Part shown: piece by piece, positions 16,775-26,176 of the stretch
Layout: every line of letters begins with the position of its first letter
How positions within the stretch are numbered: position 1 is the stretch's first letter
Origin: Tolypothrix sp. NIES-4075
Lineage (GTDB): Bacteria; Cyanobacteriota; Cyanobacteriia; Cyanobacteriales; Nostocaceae
DNA: 64,000 nt
Direction of reading: 5' to 3'
Assembly: GCF_002218085.1 (NCBI RefSeq)
Contig: NZ_BDUC01000005.1
Span: 262,473-326,472, forward strand
The notes under the pieces: model-generated
What the model saw: only the letters and a program-made list of their open reading frames with translations
The model's database searches: none
Told to the model about the DNA's origin: nothing
Made by a program: the position numbers and the translations under genes

Positions 16775-17656
16775 ATGAATCAAGCAGAGCCAGAATTTTG
16801 CTTTTGCACTATAGCATTTGGTAAGAAGTATCGCGCTCTTGCCTTGTTATTAGCACAAGATATAGAGAGATATTCGCCGAAAACTTATTTTATAGTTTTA
16901 ACTGACAATCCCAGCGACTTTAACAAACAAGCTAACATTTTAGCCTTTAAGCATCGCTCGCAGAGCGTTAAGTTTTATCATGACAAAAGATTTGCGATCG
17001 CCAAAGCATTATCTCTCTATAATTCCTGCATATTCATTGATGCAGATATGCGAATCCTAGCATCAGTGGCAGCAGATATGCAATGGATTAAAAAAGTAGG
17101 AATAACAGCAAGAACTTGTGAAATTATGTCCAAAAAATATGCAAAAGTTCTTGCAGGCACTGCTAGCGCTAAACTTTGTCGAGAATTTAAAGTAACCAAA
17201 AAAGCCGCACAAAAGCTAAATCTAGACCTAGAAAATGAAAAGGTTAAATTTGTTTACGAGTATTTATTTGCAGTTACAAAAGATAAAGGAAAAGAACTTG
17301 AATTTTTCAAACAATGGGAGAGACTAGCCAATTATTTTGAGCTAAATGGAATTTATGACGGTGAAGGAAACGCAATAGGTCTAGCTGCTGCTAAGGCAGG
17401 TTTAGACGTTAGATTAAGTGAGATGGATGGCATTTCCTTTTTTAAAGATAAAACCGAATTAGTCAGAATTCAAAAAGGACAGTCAAAGATGGAGGAGATG
17501 TCCATATATTTTGAGCAACAGAAAATGCTCGAATACCCCAAGCGTTCCCTTCTAGAAAAAGTCACAACTAAACTCTCTCAAAGTGTTACTCACTTATATA
17601 ATTTAGCGCGTCTGAGAATTGTTACCTTGAGTAAGTTTAATTTATATTACCGTTAA
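16775..17656 (+). CDS. Nucleotide-diphospho-sugar transferase-like protein
   Basis: 293 residues with a GT-A-like start (FCFCTIAFGKKYRALALLLAQDIE) and a DxD-type motif in CIFIDADMRIL (about residues 86-96) that would bind the metal and sugar nucleotide. Later parts (YDGEGNAIGLAAAKAGLDV) fit the acceptor side of such transferases. It faces the minus-strand glycan operon and is separated from it by a hairpin. Donor and acceptor are unknown, but the setting suggests a role in the same surface polysaccharide or glycoprotein. Upstream, 16535-16774 is AT-rich and without a gene. Confidence 0.7.
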   Translation: MNQAEPEFCFCTIAFGKKYRALALLLAQDIERYSPKTYFIVLTDNPSDFNKQANILAFKHRSQSVKFYHDKRFAIAKALSLYNSCIFIDADMRILASVAADMQWIKKVGITARTCEIMSKKYAKVLAGTASAKLCREFKVTKKAAQKLNLDLENEKVKFVYEYLFAVTKDKGKELEFFKQWERLANYFELNGIYDGEGNAIGLAAAKAGLDVRLSEMDGISFFKDKTELVRIQKGQSKMEEMSIYFEQQKMLEYPKRSLLEKVTTKLSQSVTHLYNLARLRIVTLSKFNLYYR

Positions 17657-17661
17657 AAATA

Positions 17662-17694
17662 AGATTCCCGACTTCTTAGAGTTGTCGGGAATCT
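17662..17694. terminator. Bidirectional-type hairpin between convergent genes
   Basis: AGATTCCCGAC (17662-17672) and GTCGGGAATCT (17684-17694) form a perfect 11-bp stem between the convergent genes ending at 17656 and 17770. Confidence 0.7.
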
Positions 17695-17769
17695 GAAACT
17701 GTCAATATTCACAGCCCTATTTAGGACTGCTATAGGTAATAGAAACAGTTGATAAGCAGCTTCAAAAAT

Positions 17770-18696
17770 TTATTTTTTGAGAAAGCGGAATGGAGATTTA
17801 ATTTGATTTAAGGTTTGCTGCCAAGAACTTTTTTTGACCTTAACAGGGAAAACTGGTGGTGGTAATGATGGATTAAGATTGCGGTAATATTGCCAAATTT
17901 CCCAATAAGGACAACCAGGTTCAATCCGAATACCTGCCCAATGAAGATATTGCAAGCGCTGATTTACTGTAGAATCAAATAGTAGATTTCCTTGAGTTTG
18001 AAAATGCAGAGTTCCTGCCCAATTTCCTGGTGCTTTACCTTGTCTTTTGACAATGTTAAAGCGGCGCGGAATCCGCTTTAGGAGCATATAATTGATAATT
18101 GGTTGATCGGAAGTCTTTTGGGAAAAATCAAAGTATTCTGGATGAGCGGCACACTCGGTAAAGATTTCATATAAATCTTTTTCCGAAATTAAGTTTTTTT
18201 TAGACCCCCAAAATCCACCGTTGAAAATATCTTTTATTTCCGTTTCAGTAAATACTTTTTCTGATAAAACTGTGGGGCTAAAGACATTTGCGATGCCACC
18301 CAAATGTTGATAGTCGCAGTTAATAAAATCGTTGTTTTCCAGATAATTGAGATTATCAATAATTTTTTCAAAAACAACAATATCAGTATCAATGTACAAA
18401 AACTCTTCAAATGGACCAAACCAACAAGCTTGCTTGCGAAATTGATTGGGACGGGCAAAAAACTTACCCCCAAAAGCTTCGTGCAACTTATTTGATAAGC
18501 GGTCGATAAAATCTAAGTCTTCGTAGACTTGTACTCCATAATGTTTGGTAAGGGTGTCAGCGATCGCGTGATAATTGTCATCATAAGGAATCATGACAAT
18601 TGGTGTATCCGCATCATACAAACGGATACTATTCAGTAGTGCGATCGCATGATCTGTCACCTTATCATTTGCAATAATATATATTCCCCTATTCAT
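17770..18696 (-). CDS. GT8-like cyanobacterial glycosyltransferase family protein
   Basis: 308 residues. The start MNRGIYIIANDKVTDHAIALLNSIRLYD resembles glycogenin/GT8 enzymes, and FLYIDTDIVVF (about residues 98-108) gives the DxD metal site. HWAGI near the end corresponds to the conserved His region. It appears to belong to a family found in Nostoc-type genomes (the 'Npun_R2821/R2822' kind, from memory). The gene lies 10 bases downstream of a paralogue with the same N-terminal layout, and is the last gene of the minus-strand glycan operon. The cytosolic sugar-transfer role is inferred; no experimentally known substrate. Confidence 0.72.
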   Translation of the reverse strand: MNRGIYIIANDKVTDHAIALLNSIRLYDADTPIVMIPYDDNYHAIADTLTKHYGVQVYEDLDFIDRLSNKLHEAFGGKFFARPNQFRKQACWFGPFEEFLYIDTDIVVFEKIIDNLNYLENNDFINCDYQHLGGIANVFSPTVLSEKVFTETEIKDIFNGGFWGSKKNLISEKDLYEIFTECAAHPEYFDFSQKTSDQPIINYMLLKRIPRRFNIVKRQGKAPGNWAGTLHFQTQGNLLFDSTVNQRLQYLHWAGIRIEPGCPYWEIWQYYRNLNPSLPPPVFPVKVKKSSWQQTLNQIKSPFRFLKK

Positions 18697-18706
18697 CTAC
18701 TAATCC

Positions 18707-19702
18707 TCAAATTGCTAATCCTAACTTTTTTAAAACTCGCGCAGCTAAACTTGCTTGTTCATTGTAATCTTTCGGTTTAGTTGCTAACTTTGGTCGCTTG
18801 TCTGGTTCAGACAAATAGCGATAATGTAAGAAAATATCTCGGTAAGGAAAATCAATATTTTCTCCAGCGCAAACTCTGCTAAATAACTTGGACGATAAAC
18901 CAATATAGTGAATATAAGTCAGCCGATTACCTTTGTCATATAAGATATTGTTTCGTTCCTCAAAATGACTCGAAGTAACACAACAGCCTGTTATTTCACT
19001 TGCAGAAAGCTGATGAGCAAAATTATAGCTAGAGATACCTGACCGCATTACCATATAGTTGAGGATTGTTTGGTCTGGAGCCATATCATAGAGAATTGAT
19101 GCTTCCCCTGATTGCAGGTTTTTCAGCATCCATTCTTTTTGTTCGGCATCAAATATACCTTTTTTAGAGCCATAAAAACCAGAACAAAATATTTCCTTTT
19201 GCAGTTTTTCTGGTGTAAATAATTCTGCTAATTTACTTGCCGATGCATTATAAACATGAGATAAATCTTTGTACTGGAAGTCATAGACAACCCATTCATT
19301 TTGATTTAGCTGTGCAAAAATTGGCTCTAATGGACTCATTAACAAAGTATCGGCATCCATATACACAAAGCGGTCAAAAGGACCGTCAAAGGCACAAAAA
19401 CGACGATGAGTGCCGACTCGATAATATTTGTCACTACCAATTTTTTGCCAATGTTCTTGAGCGGTGGGATGAGAATCCCAAACATTGCGGACAAACTCAT
19501 CCCATTGCTGAATTGAATCTTGATTATTGTAAAGTTGCACATTGGGACGGTGGACAATTTCCGCAGCAATTTGTGCTGTATTGTTGTCGTAGGGATAGAT
19601 ACAAACAGGCATTTGTTGACCATAAATTGCCTCTATGCTATTAAGTAGGGCAATTAATTGGTCATAAACATGGTCATTGGCAAGAGTGCAAATTCCATCC
19701 AT
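18707..19702 (-). CDS. GT8-like cyanobacterial glycosyltransferase family protein, paralogue
   Basis: 331 residues. MDGICTLANDHVYDQLIALLNSIEA matches the start of its downstream neighbour, and RFVYMDADTLLMSPLEPIF (about residues 111-129) is the DxD region. The middle contains FCSGFYGSKKGIF and PDQTILNYMVMRS, the same order as in the neighbour (FNGGFWGSKKNLI, DQPIINYMLLKR), so the pair arose by duplication. IHYIGLSSK near the end holds the conserved His. Expected to act in the cytosol with a sugar nucleotide donor. Spacing to neighbours is 10 and 47 bases, supporting an operon. Confidence 0.72.
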   Translation of the reverse strand: MDGICTLANDHVYDQLIALLNSIEAIYGQQMPVCIYPYDNNTAQIAAEIVHRPNVQLYNNQDSIQQWDEFVRNVWDSHPTAQEHWQKIGSDKYYRVGTHRRFCAFDGPFDRFVYMDADTLLMSPLEPIFAQLNQNEWVVYDFQYKDLSHVYNASASKLAELFTPEKLQKEIFCSGFYGSKKGIFDAEQKEWMLKNLQSGEASILYDMAPDQTILNYMVMRSGISSYNFAHQLSASEITGCCVTSSHFEERNNILYDKGNRLTYIHYIGLSSKLFSRVCAGENIDFPYRDIFLHYRYLSEPDKRPKLATKPKDYNEQASLAARVLKKLGLAI

Positions 19703-19749
19703 ATTTTTGCTGACTGAATAAGGAAAAAAAGAGAAAATAATATTGATTA

Positions 19750-20721
19750 TTAGAACTTGGCGACGAATTCTGACAGCCAGTTAAGCAGATTTAATTTATG
19801 AAGGATAATCTGTCTGGCTTCAGCGATCGCTTCCTTTGCTGCATACCAAGCATCAGGAGTTGCAGTCACTTCTTTAATGTAGGCAATGCCTTTTTCATCT
19901 AAACTTGGCAACCGCAAAAAGCTACCTGGGGGCAACAATTTATCAGCAGCCGATCCACCGTAGTAAATTGGCAAACACCATGCCAACAATGCATCCCAAA
20001 GTTTCTCACTCACATACCAATTATTATCAGCGTAGTTTTCAATTGCCAGATTGTAATAGTACGATGCCATACCATACCATTTGTTACCCAGTTCTCCAGA
20101 TGTTTTTGCCCATACAGGTAAATTACGTCCATACAAATCAAACTGAATTTCATTCGATTGTAGGGAATTTAAAAAGTCTAAACGCTGGCGATGATTAGCT
20201 GTACGGCTAATTCCAGAAGTGACCCAACTGCATGGGGCAATCTTTTCTGGAGGTGGCATTTCATTCAAATCGCGAAAGGAATTGCCATGATACCAAATAG
20301 CAGGCATATAGTCAGGAGTAGGCGCAAAATCATCAGGTCCCGAAATATAGCCGCAATATTCTTGGGCATACTGATAAATTGTTTTATTTTTGTCTACAAC
20401 CTCTTCTAAAGGAGGTTCGCGTAGTAAATAAATGATTCGCTCTTGGGGAACATCACGCAGCAAAGATTGAACATTTACTTTTGATTGCTGCTGTTTTTTC
20501 CGAAACAGATCCAACCAGGATTTCTGTTGATTAACTTTTTCCTTTTGAGGAAAGTCAAACTGATACATAAGCAGAAAATCTGGCTTTGCTGCTTGCGCCA
20601 TTATTTGGATATTTCCCCAACTACCAAATTGATGGGGAGTCTGTTGCCACAGCCAATCGGCTCTTTGTTCAAGACCATGATAGCTGCTAATCATCCCAAC
20701 AGTTTTTTTAGTCATTTTCAT
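19750..20721 (-). CDS. GT10 alpha-1,3-fucosyltransferase-like protein
   Basis: 323 residues with the C-terminal signature of family GT10: FDLYGRN, then YNLAIENYADNNWYVSEKLWDAL and LPIYYGGS (about residues 206-265), matching the FxLxxENSxxxxYVTEKLxxAL...PVVLG block that binds GDP-fucose. The N-terminal half (SYHGLEQRADWLWQQTPH, YLLREPPLEEV) is variable as expected. It would add fucose or a similar deoxysugar to a glycan acceptor. Fourth gene in the minus-strand run, 18 bases after its upstream neighbour. Acceptor not known. Confidence 0.8.
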   Translation of the reverse strand: MKMTKKTVGMISSYHGLEQRADWLWQQTPHQFGSWGNIQIMAQAAKPDFLLMYQFDFPQKEKVNQQKSWLDLFRKKQQQSKVNVQSLLRDVPQERIIYLLREPPLEEVVDKNKTIYQYAQEYCGYISGPDDFAPTPDYMPAIWYHGNSFRDLNEMPPPEKIAPCSWVTSGISRTANHRQRLDFLNSLQSNEIQFDLYGRNLPVWAKTSGELGNKWYGMASYYYNLAIENYADNNWYVSEKLWDALLAWCLPIYYGGSAADKLLPPGSFLRLPSLDEKGIAYIKEVTATPDAWYAAKEAIAEARQIILHKLNLLNWLSEFVAKF

Positions 20722-20739
20722 AATAGTTTAGTTGTAAAT

Positions 20740-21939
20740 TTATGGTTGGAAAGATTGATCTACGTAAGTGAGAATTTTCGCCGCTCTATTTTCCCAACAA
20801 AACTGACCCGCAAACTTTATACTATCTGCATATCCTTCTATTTTTCTGGGATATGTTTTCAAAATATACTGAATACTCTCAGCAAATTTATGAGGATTAT
20901 CCGGCTCACACCAATCGGCAATTAAAGGTGAATTTTTAAACACCATTAAAGGTGGAATTTCCGTAACCACCATCGGAGTTCCTGAAGCCATGTACTGAAA
21001 AAACTTAACAGGATTGGTGAAGTTGGCTGCATTGCCTGAGCAGTGAGGATGAGCTAAAATATCAGCTGCTTGAAACAAGCTGACTAATCGCTTGCGTGGT
21101 AGTATCCAGCCTAAAAATTTCACATTTTCTACCTGTTTATCCTTGCACATTTGCTGATATTTTTTTACTTGTGCTTCTGTACCACCTGTGATCGCAAACT
21201 GAATTTGTGGCAATTCCTTGGCAGCATCAATTAAAACATCAATTCCCTTGAAAGGATATAAAGCACCTGAATAAACAACTAGATGCTCACGTCCATCAGC
21301 AAGCAATTCTTTACGCCATTCAAGAGCAGCTTCTGGTTGTCTAACTAAAAAGGAATTCTCAAAGCCGTTATGTAGCCACACTACTTTTTCCAATGGCATA
21401 CCATACTTGATTAAACTTTCTCGTATCGGTTCAGACTGCGTTATGGCAATTTGAAAAAATGGACTATTGACAATTTCTGGCTCAAATTGTTGTTCTTGAA
21501 AATAGTGACGCTCGTAGATGGTTGGAATTTTATTTTTGATTGCCGCTTTCACAAAATTCCAATCTCTGGTATGCACGATTTTAGTACAAGGTAAGATATG
21601 AATCGGTAAATAATACTTTGTCACTAAAGTACTGGAGCTAGTAAACTTTCCACCTACTTTATCGGTAAGCCAAAGCATCGGTAATGCAGCAACTTTCAAC
21701 TTTTCTTGAACTCCGTAAAATTCGACAAACTGACTATCTGGCTGTTTTGGATGAAAAGGAAAAATTAATTTTAATGGATTAATATAATTTTTCCGATCTG
21801 GATAAGCTAACACTGAGGCGTAACCTAAGTTTGCAGCTGCATTGGCACAAAGAACATCATGTATTTCATGAGCTGTATCTGGTTGTAAAGATAGCTCTCT
21901 AGAGAAAAAAATGTATTTAGTTTTTGAATTATTTTTCAC
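20740..21939 (-). CDS. GT4 family glycosyltransferase
   Basis: 399 residues with a GT-B fold. VVYSGALYPFKGIDVLIDAA (about residues 219-238) starts the nucleotide-sugar domain, followed by ITGGTEAQVKKY, VKFLGWILPRKRLVSLFQAAD, and the family end motif NAANFTNPVKFFQYMASGTPMV (about 298-320; here PVKFFQYMAxG in place of the usual PxKxxEYMAxG). N-terminal residues HEIHDVLCANAAANLGYAS and HTRDW fit the acceptor domain. Sixty bases downstream of the ABC exporter gene, part of the glycan operon. Confidence 0.83.
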   Translation of the reverse strand: MKNNSKTKYIFFSRELSLQPDTAHEIHDVLCANAAANLGYASVLAYPDRKNYINPLKLIFPFHPKQPDSQFVEFYGVQEKLKVAALPMLWLTDKVGGKFTSSSTLVTKYYLPIHILPCTKIVHTRDWNFVKAAIKNKIPTIYERHYFQEQQFEPEIVNSPFFQIAITQSEPIRESLIKYGMPLEKVVWLHNGFENSFLVRQPEAALEWRKELLADGREHLVVYSGALYPFKGIDVLIDAAKELPQIQFAITGGTEAQVKKYQQMCKDKQVENVKFLGWILPRKRLVSLFQAADILAHPHCSGNAANFTNPVKFFQYMASGTPMVVTEIPPLMVFKNSPLIADWCEPDNPHKFAESIQYILKTYPRKIEGYADSIKFAGQFCWENRAAKILTYVDQSFQP

Positions 21940-21998
21940 CTTGCTTAGTTGATGTTATTGTTTAATTATTTTCATAGTACAACCTTTATTGAAGAACG

Positions 21999-24242
21999 CT
22001 AATTTTTAATGCTATGTTCAAAAACTTCTAAAGTATTGAGCAGACAAATCGCCGAATCATAAACATCCTCAATTAAGGGATTTTTATTTTCCGGTATATC
22101 TACCAAATTGTCAGCTAGGGAACGTAGAGAGCCTAGCATAGAATTAAGACGTGTGCGGAATTCATCAGAAATGTTAGTAAAGGTTTGAGGTAAAGTAGCT
22201 ACACTATTATTTTGCTCTGGAACTAACTGAAATTGACTGTTAGTTTGCAGCTTAATAATATCGTCAAAAACATCAACAGCGTTGAGAGTTATAAAAGCTG
22301 ATTTGTAAGATTCTGCGATTAATTCTTGCCGCTCTTGGGGATTGTCTACCATATCATCAAGTATTAAGCGCAGAAAACCAATCATAGAGTTGAGACGCGA
22401 TCGCATTTCATGAGAAATCCGAATCAAGCTTTGATGAGGTTTGCTCTTGACTGGACGATCGCTAAATTGCATCGAGTACAAACGCGAATAGTAGCCATTC
22501 TTGCTTAACAGTTCTTGATGAGTTCCCACCTCAACGACACGTCCTTGATCTAATACAGCAATTTGATGAGCTTTTTGGACTGTGGAAAGTCGGTGTGCAA
22601 TTACTAAAGTAGTTCGATCGCGACTGAGATCGTCAATTGCAGCTTGTACCAAACGTTCGGAAACAGTATCTAAAGCGCTGGTAGCTTCATCGAGAATGAG
22701 AATTTCTGGATTTTGCAGTAATGCACGAGCGATCGCTAATCTTTGTCTTTGTCCACCAGATAACATCACACCGCGATCGCCAATCATCGTTTCCAATCCC
22801 TGAGGCAATTTGCTGATAAACTCATAAGCATTTGCCCTTTGCGCTGCTGCAATAACTTCATCTTCCGTAGCTTCCGGTTTTCCGTAGGCTATATTATTCC
22901 GCACCGAATCATTAAATAGAAACGTATCTTGACTAACAATTCCCATCGCTTTGCGTAAAGACGTAATATTGAAGTCGCGCAAATCGATTTTATCAATCGT
23001 AATACTGCCAGATATCGGGTCATAAAATCTTGGTAAAAGGTCTGCAAGCGTTGACTTACCCGCACCCGAACCACCTACTAAAGCTAAAGTAGTACCACGC
23101 GGTAAAAATAAATCGACATCTTTCAACACCAACTTTTCTTGATTCGGGTAAGAAAAAGAAATGTTATGAAAATGCACTCCCTCTTGTAATTTGGTGTAGT
23201 TGAATTTGCCTTTACTCATTAAAGGTTTATTATCCAGTCGTAAAAACTCTGTCACCATATCCACACTACCAGTGGTATTAGCGAAAGTACTGCGAACAGT
23301 ATTTAACTGAGAAATTAACGGCAGAAGTCGCAAAAGCACTAATAAATATGTAAAAATAACCGCTGAAAGTGACGCAATTTGTGCTGCAAAAAAGGTGCGG
23401 CTCAAAAACACAATTAGTAGCAAAGCCGTAATTCCCATCACCTCACTAACTGGTGCGATTATCTCTGAATTAGCCTGGGATTGGTACTCTGCTTTTTCGC
23501 GATCGCGAATTAGTTTTTTAATTCTTTGATATTCCTTCTCTTCATTACCAGTTGCCTTGACTAAGCGAATTCCACTCAAAGTTTCTAGTGTACTGATTGA
23601 ATAAGCTTTAGACATCTCTGACAATTCCTGACCAAATTTTTTTGAACGACCTATAGCATACTGATTAATTAGCATTACCAAAGACAGCAAAAACGTAGCA
23701 GCAATTGTCAATTGCCAAGAAATTGATAACAAAAAGCCAACAAAAACTAAAATTGTAATTCCGAGAATAACTAATTTAACTGCATTCCCTATAGCACTAG
23801 CAGCACGAGCAATTTCTCCACCAAGTCGGTTGATTAAATCACCAACTTTCATCTTGGCATAATAATCTATATCAACTTCTAGTAATAACTTCACTCCCGC
23901 TTCTCGCATATCCGAGGTCAGCATTCGCGTTAAAGTGCTAGATGCTAACGTACTAGCATAAGTAGCACCATTTTTTAAAATAATTGTCAATATAATTGCC
24001 CCTGCCATCAACGGTAATCTGTAACTTTCCGATACTTTATCAAACGGATACATAATTACTTTGAGAATACCAGGAGCGCTGGTTAAATTCACTTCTTGTC
24101 CGACGATTTTTAAAATCACTGGTACAATTAGTGCTGTACTTATCCCATTAAATAAAGCTCCAGAAAACCCCAAGATTATTGTTATAATAATCCAGCCAGG
24201 ATAAGGTTTAGCAAATTTGATTAGTAGCTTATTGCCCAACAT
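21999..24242 (-). CDS. ABC exporter (fused TMD-NBD) with C-terminal degenerate DHp-like repeats
   Basis: From the ATG at 24242 (MLGNKLLIKFAKPYPGW) the protein has 747 residues, some 140 more than a usual half-transporter; an ATG at 24308 would add 22 unsupported residues. Residues about 15-320 carry six transmembrane helices of the ABC exporter type. The ATPase follows, with Walker A GGSGAGKST (about 387), Q-loop SQDTFLFND, signature LSGGQRQR (about 490), Walker B ILILDEATSALD and H-loop IAHRLSTV. After residue 590 come two related segments: ISHEMRSRLNSMIGF (His 611) and ISDEFRTRLNSMLGS (Asp 693). They resemble the DHp phosphoacceptor helices of histidine kinases but have RL in place of PL, and the second lacks the His. 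It probably exports a glycan or lipid-linked sugar made by its operon neighbours, as HepA-type proteins do. Confidence 0.85.
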   Translation of the reverse strand: MLGNKLLIKFAKPYPGWIIITIILGFSGALFNGISTALIVPVILKIVGQEVNLTSAPGILKVIMYPFDKVSESYRLPLMAGAIILTIILKNGATYASTLASSTLTRMLTSDMREAGVKLLLEVDIDYYAKMKVGDLINRLGGEIARAASAIGNAVKLVILGITILVFVGFLLSISWQLTIAATFLLSLVMLINQYAIGRSKKFGQELSEMSKAYSISTLETLSGIRLVKATGNEEKEYQRIKKLIRDREKAEYQSQANSEIIAPVSEVMGITALLLIVFLSRTFFAAQIASLSAVIFTYLLVLLRLLPLISQLNTVRSTFANTTGSVDMVTEFLRLDNKPLMSKGKFNYTKLQEGVHFHNISFSYPNQEKLVLKDVDLFLPRGTTLALVGGSGAGKSTLADLLPRFYDPISGSITIDKIDLRDFNITSLRKAMGIVSQDTFLFNDSVRNNIAYGKPEATEDEVIAAAQRANAYEFISKLPQGLETMIGDRGVMLSGGQRQRLAIARALLQNPEILILDEATSALDTVSERLVQAAIDDLSRDRTTLVIAHRLSTVQKAHQIAVLDQGRVVEVGTHQELLSKNGYYSRLYSMQFSDRPVKSKPHQSLIRISHEMRSRLNSMIGFLRLILDDMVDNPQERQELIAESYKSAFITLNAVDVFDDIIKLQTNSQFQLVPEQNNSVATLPQTFTNISDEFRTRLNSMLGSLRSLADNLVDIPENKNPLIEDVYDSAICLLNTLEVFEHSIKN

Positions 24243-24314
24243 ACTGTATGTATTTACTTTAATAATATTACGTTTTAATAATACCGTGAATGACAGTTGT
24301 ACATCCATGCACTA

Positions 24315-25514
24315 CTATATTTGTTGCATGATGTTTCCTAAGGTAGTTGTCATTGCATCAATACTGTAGTATTCCACACATCTTTTTCGAGCTAGCTTTC
24401 CTCGCTCATTTGCTTCATCTAAATGCTGGAATATGTATTGAATTTTCTCGGCTATTTCAAGAGGGCAACTTGGCTCAACTAGATAACCAGTTTCACCTAA
24501 AATATCAGGAATATCTCCTACCCGTGTTGCTAAAACTGGCTTTGCCATTGCCATTCCATCGGTTAATTTCAATGGAAACTGAGCTAAAGCTGCTGGGGTA
24601 TTTCGCTGGGGAACAACAATAACATGCGCTGCTGCCACGATTGCAGGCATTTCTGAAGATGGATGCTTTGGTAATTTAATTATCCAGCGTCCCCATTTTT
24701 CAGTGAGTTCAGCATCATAATTATCATAAGGACTGCCACCGACAATTACCAGTCTTAAATCTGGCTCCGAAAGTTTATCTAGCGCGATCAATACATCTTC
24801 AACACCTTTGTATGGTCTTGGCGCACCAGGAAACATTAAAATGCGATAGCCATTAAGTCCATAACGTGTTCTACTTTCTTCAGGATCGTAGCAATCGGGA
24901 TTAAATAAAGTAGTGTCTTTACCATTGGGCAAATAAAAGCCACCAAATCGCTCTTTCAAAAAGTGGGTATGAATTGTAATCGCATTAGCATTTTGTGCCA
25001 TCCCTTCAACCCACTTTAAATAAAGCGGATGATCCGGATATCTCAAAGCACCATCTGATTTAAAAATGTCTCTAGCAAATTGCTTAATTGAAGGGCGATA
25101 TTGCCACTTATCGCCACCATGCCAACTGAGTTCCCAGTCGTCTATATCTAAAATTAGAGGTCGATGATTATTTAATTTTTTTAGCAAAGATAAACCGAAG
25201 GTTGTCGGTTTTGGTCGCATTGCATAAATAATATCACCATCAAGTTTTTTTAGAAGCCCAGAAGCTGATACTATAAATTTTGGATAGTTGTAGCCAACAA
25301 AGCTACTAACTGGAATTTCCGATTGAGGAATTACTGCTGGCTCGTTGCCAAAAACAAATCCTAAAATTTCTACTTGATATTGAAGCTTTTGAAGTGCTTG
25401 AGCTAGTAAAAATGAACGAACACCTCCACCTCCCCACCTTCCAGCTCCAGCGCTCGATAGGTCACTGACAAGTATGGAAACTTTCAATTGAGTTTTGTTT
25501 TGCTGTAAACTCAC
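24315..25514 (-). CDS. GT4 family glycosyltransferase, first gene of the glycan operon
   Basis: 399 residues, GT-B fold. The N-terminus has a glycine-rich loop (SSAGAGRWGGGGVRSFLLAQAL, about residues 19-40) typical of the acceptor domain. The donor domain has ILMFPGAPRPYKGVEDVLIALDKL, LVIVGGSPYDNYD, and FPLKLTDGMAMAKPVLATRVGDIPDI, the last being the ExxxxGxPVxxxxxG-type motif. It is the most upstream gene of six on the minus strand, followed after 6-72 bases by the ABC exporter. The 434-base region upstream likely carries the operon promoter. Sugar specificity unknown. Confidence 0.83.
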   Translation of the reverse strand: MSLQQNKTQLKVSILVSDLSSAGAGRWGGGGVRSFLLAQALQKLQYQVEILGFVFGNEPAVIPQSEIPVSSFVGYNYPKFIVSASGLLKKLDGDIIYAMRPKPTTFGLSLLKKLNNHRPLILDIDDWELSWHGGDKWQYRPSIKQFARDIFKSDGALRYPDHPLYLKWVEGMAQNANAITIHTHFLKERFGGFYLPNGKDTTLFNPDCYDPEESRTRYGLNGYRILMFPGAPRPYKGVEDVLIALDKLSEPDLRLVIVGGSPYDNYDAELTEKWGRWIIKLPKHPSSEMPAIVAAAHVIVVPQRNTPAALAQFPLKLTDGMAMAKPVLATRVGDIPDILGETGYLVEPSCPLEIAEKIQYIFQHLDEANERGKLARKRCVEYYSIDAMTTTLGNIMQQI

Positions 25515-25948
25515 AAGACTTTGCTGCTGTTAATGTGTGCAAAAAAAGTAGTAGATTCATCACACCCTTGTTCTAAAAGTAACACTTAAATATTGGTGAT
25601 ACGGGATGTAAAGATTTTATGTTACTTGCAATCAGAAAAATCAAAATCAATCTAACCTTACATCTGCTACCATTTCAATAGAAAATTCACGGATAAATCA
25701 AACTTATTTTGCTGATATATGATAAATAATCAGTAAAATCACGGTAGGCATTCATAAAAATATTATATTATTGCTATTTCCTAATGTGAGCAATATTTAT
25801 TAATACTTATTTACATCTATCGTTTTAATTCTTGTATTTACATTGAAGAGACTTATTACTTGTTATTAAAAGTAATGATAATTGTGGCATATTAACTTTT
25901 TTATTGTTTACTTATAGATAGATAAATAGCCACAATTATCTTTGGATG
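25515..25948. other. AT-rich intergenic region upstream of the glycan operon
   Basis: No ORF or repeat with support. Strongly AT-rich, so probably promoter and leader for the minus-strand operon starting at 25514. I could not choose a specific -10/-35 pair. Confidence 0.4.
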
Positions 25949-26176
25949 CTACCAGTCAATTAATTTTAGCTGACCTGTCTGGATACGATCGAATAGGCGA
26001 TTAATTTGGCGACGGTTTACTTCGCTGACATTACCTTCAGCGAGTACGGTAGAGGTAAGCAGGATATGGTCTTGACGACTCATCTTTCCTGAGCGGAGAA
26101 TTCGATCTACAATCTTTTTCACAGCCAATTTACATTGATTATTAATGTCTGTGTACGTAGAATTTTGGTAATTCAT
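25949..26176 (-). CDS. Conserved small cyanobacterial protein, function unknown
   Basis: A 75-residue soluble protein from the ATG at 26176 (MNYQNSTYTDINNQCKLAVK), chosen because CCGGAGGAAT, a near-perfect Shine-Dalgarno, lies just upstream; the frame could extend 34 residues further without any support. The core KIVDRILRSGKMSRQDHILL and RQINRLFDRIQTGQLKLIDW is mostly helical and is a pattern I have seen in many cyanobacterial small hypothetical proteins, often induced in nitrogen-deprived cells in my recollection, but I assign no function. Upstream, 26177-26540 has no other gene. Confidence 0.7.
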   Translation of the reverse strand: MNYQNSTYTDINNQCKLAVKKIVDRILRSGKMSRQDHILLTSTVLAEGNVSEVNRRQINRLFDRIQTGQLKLIDW

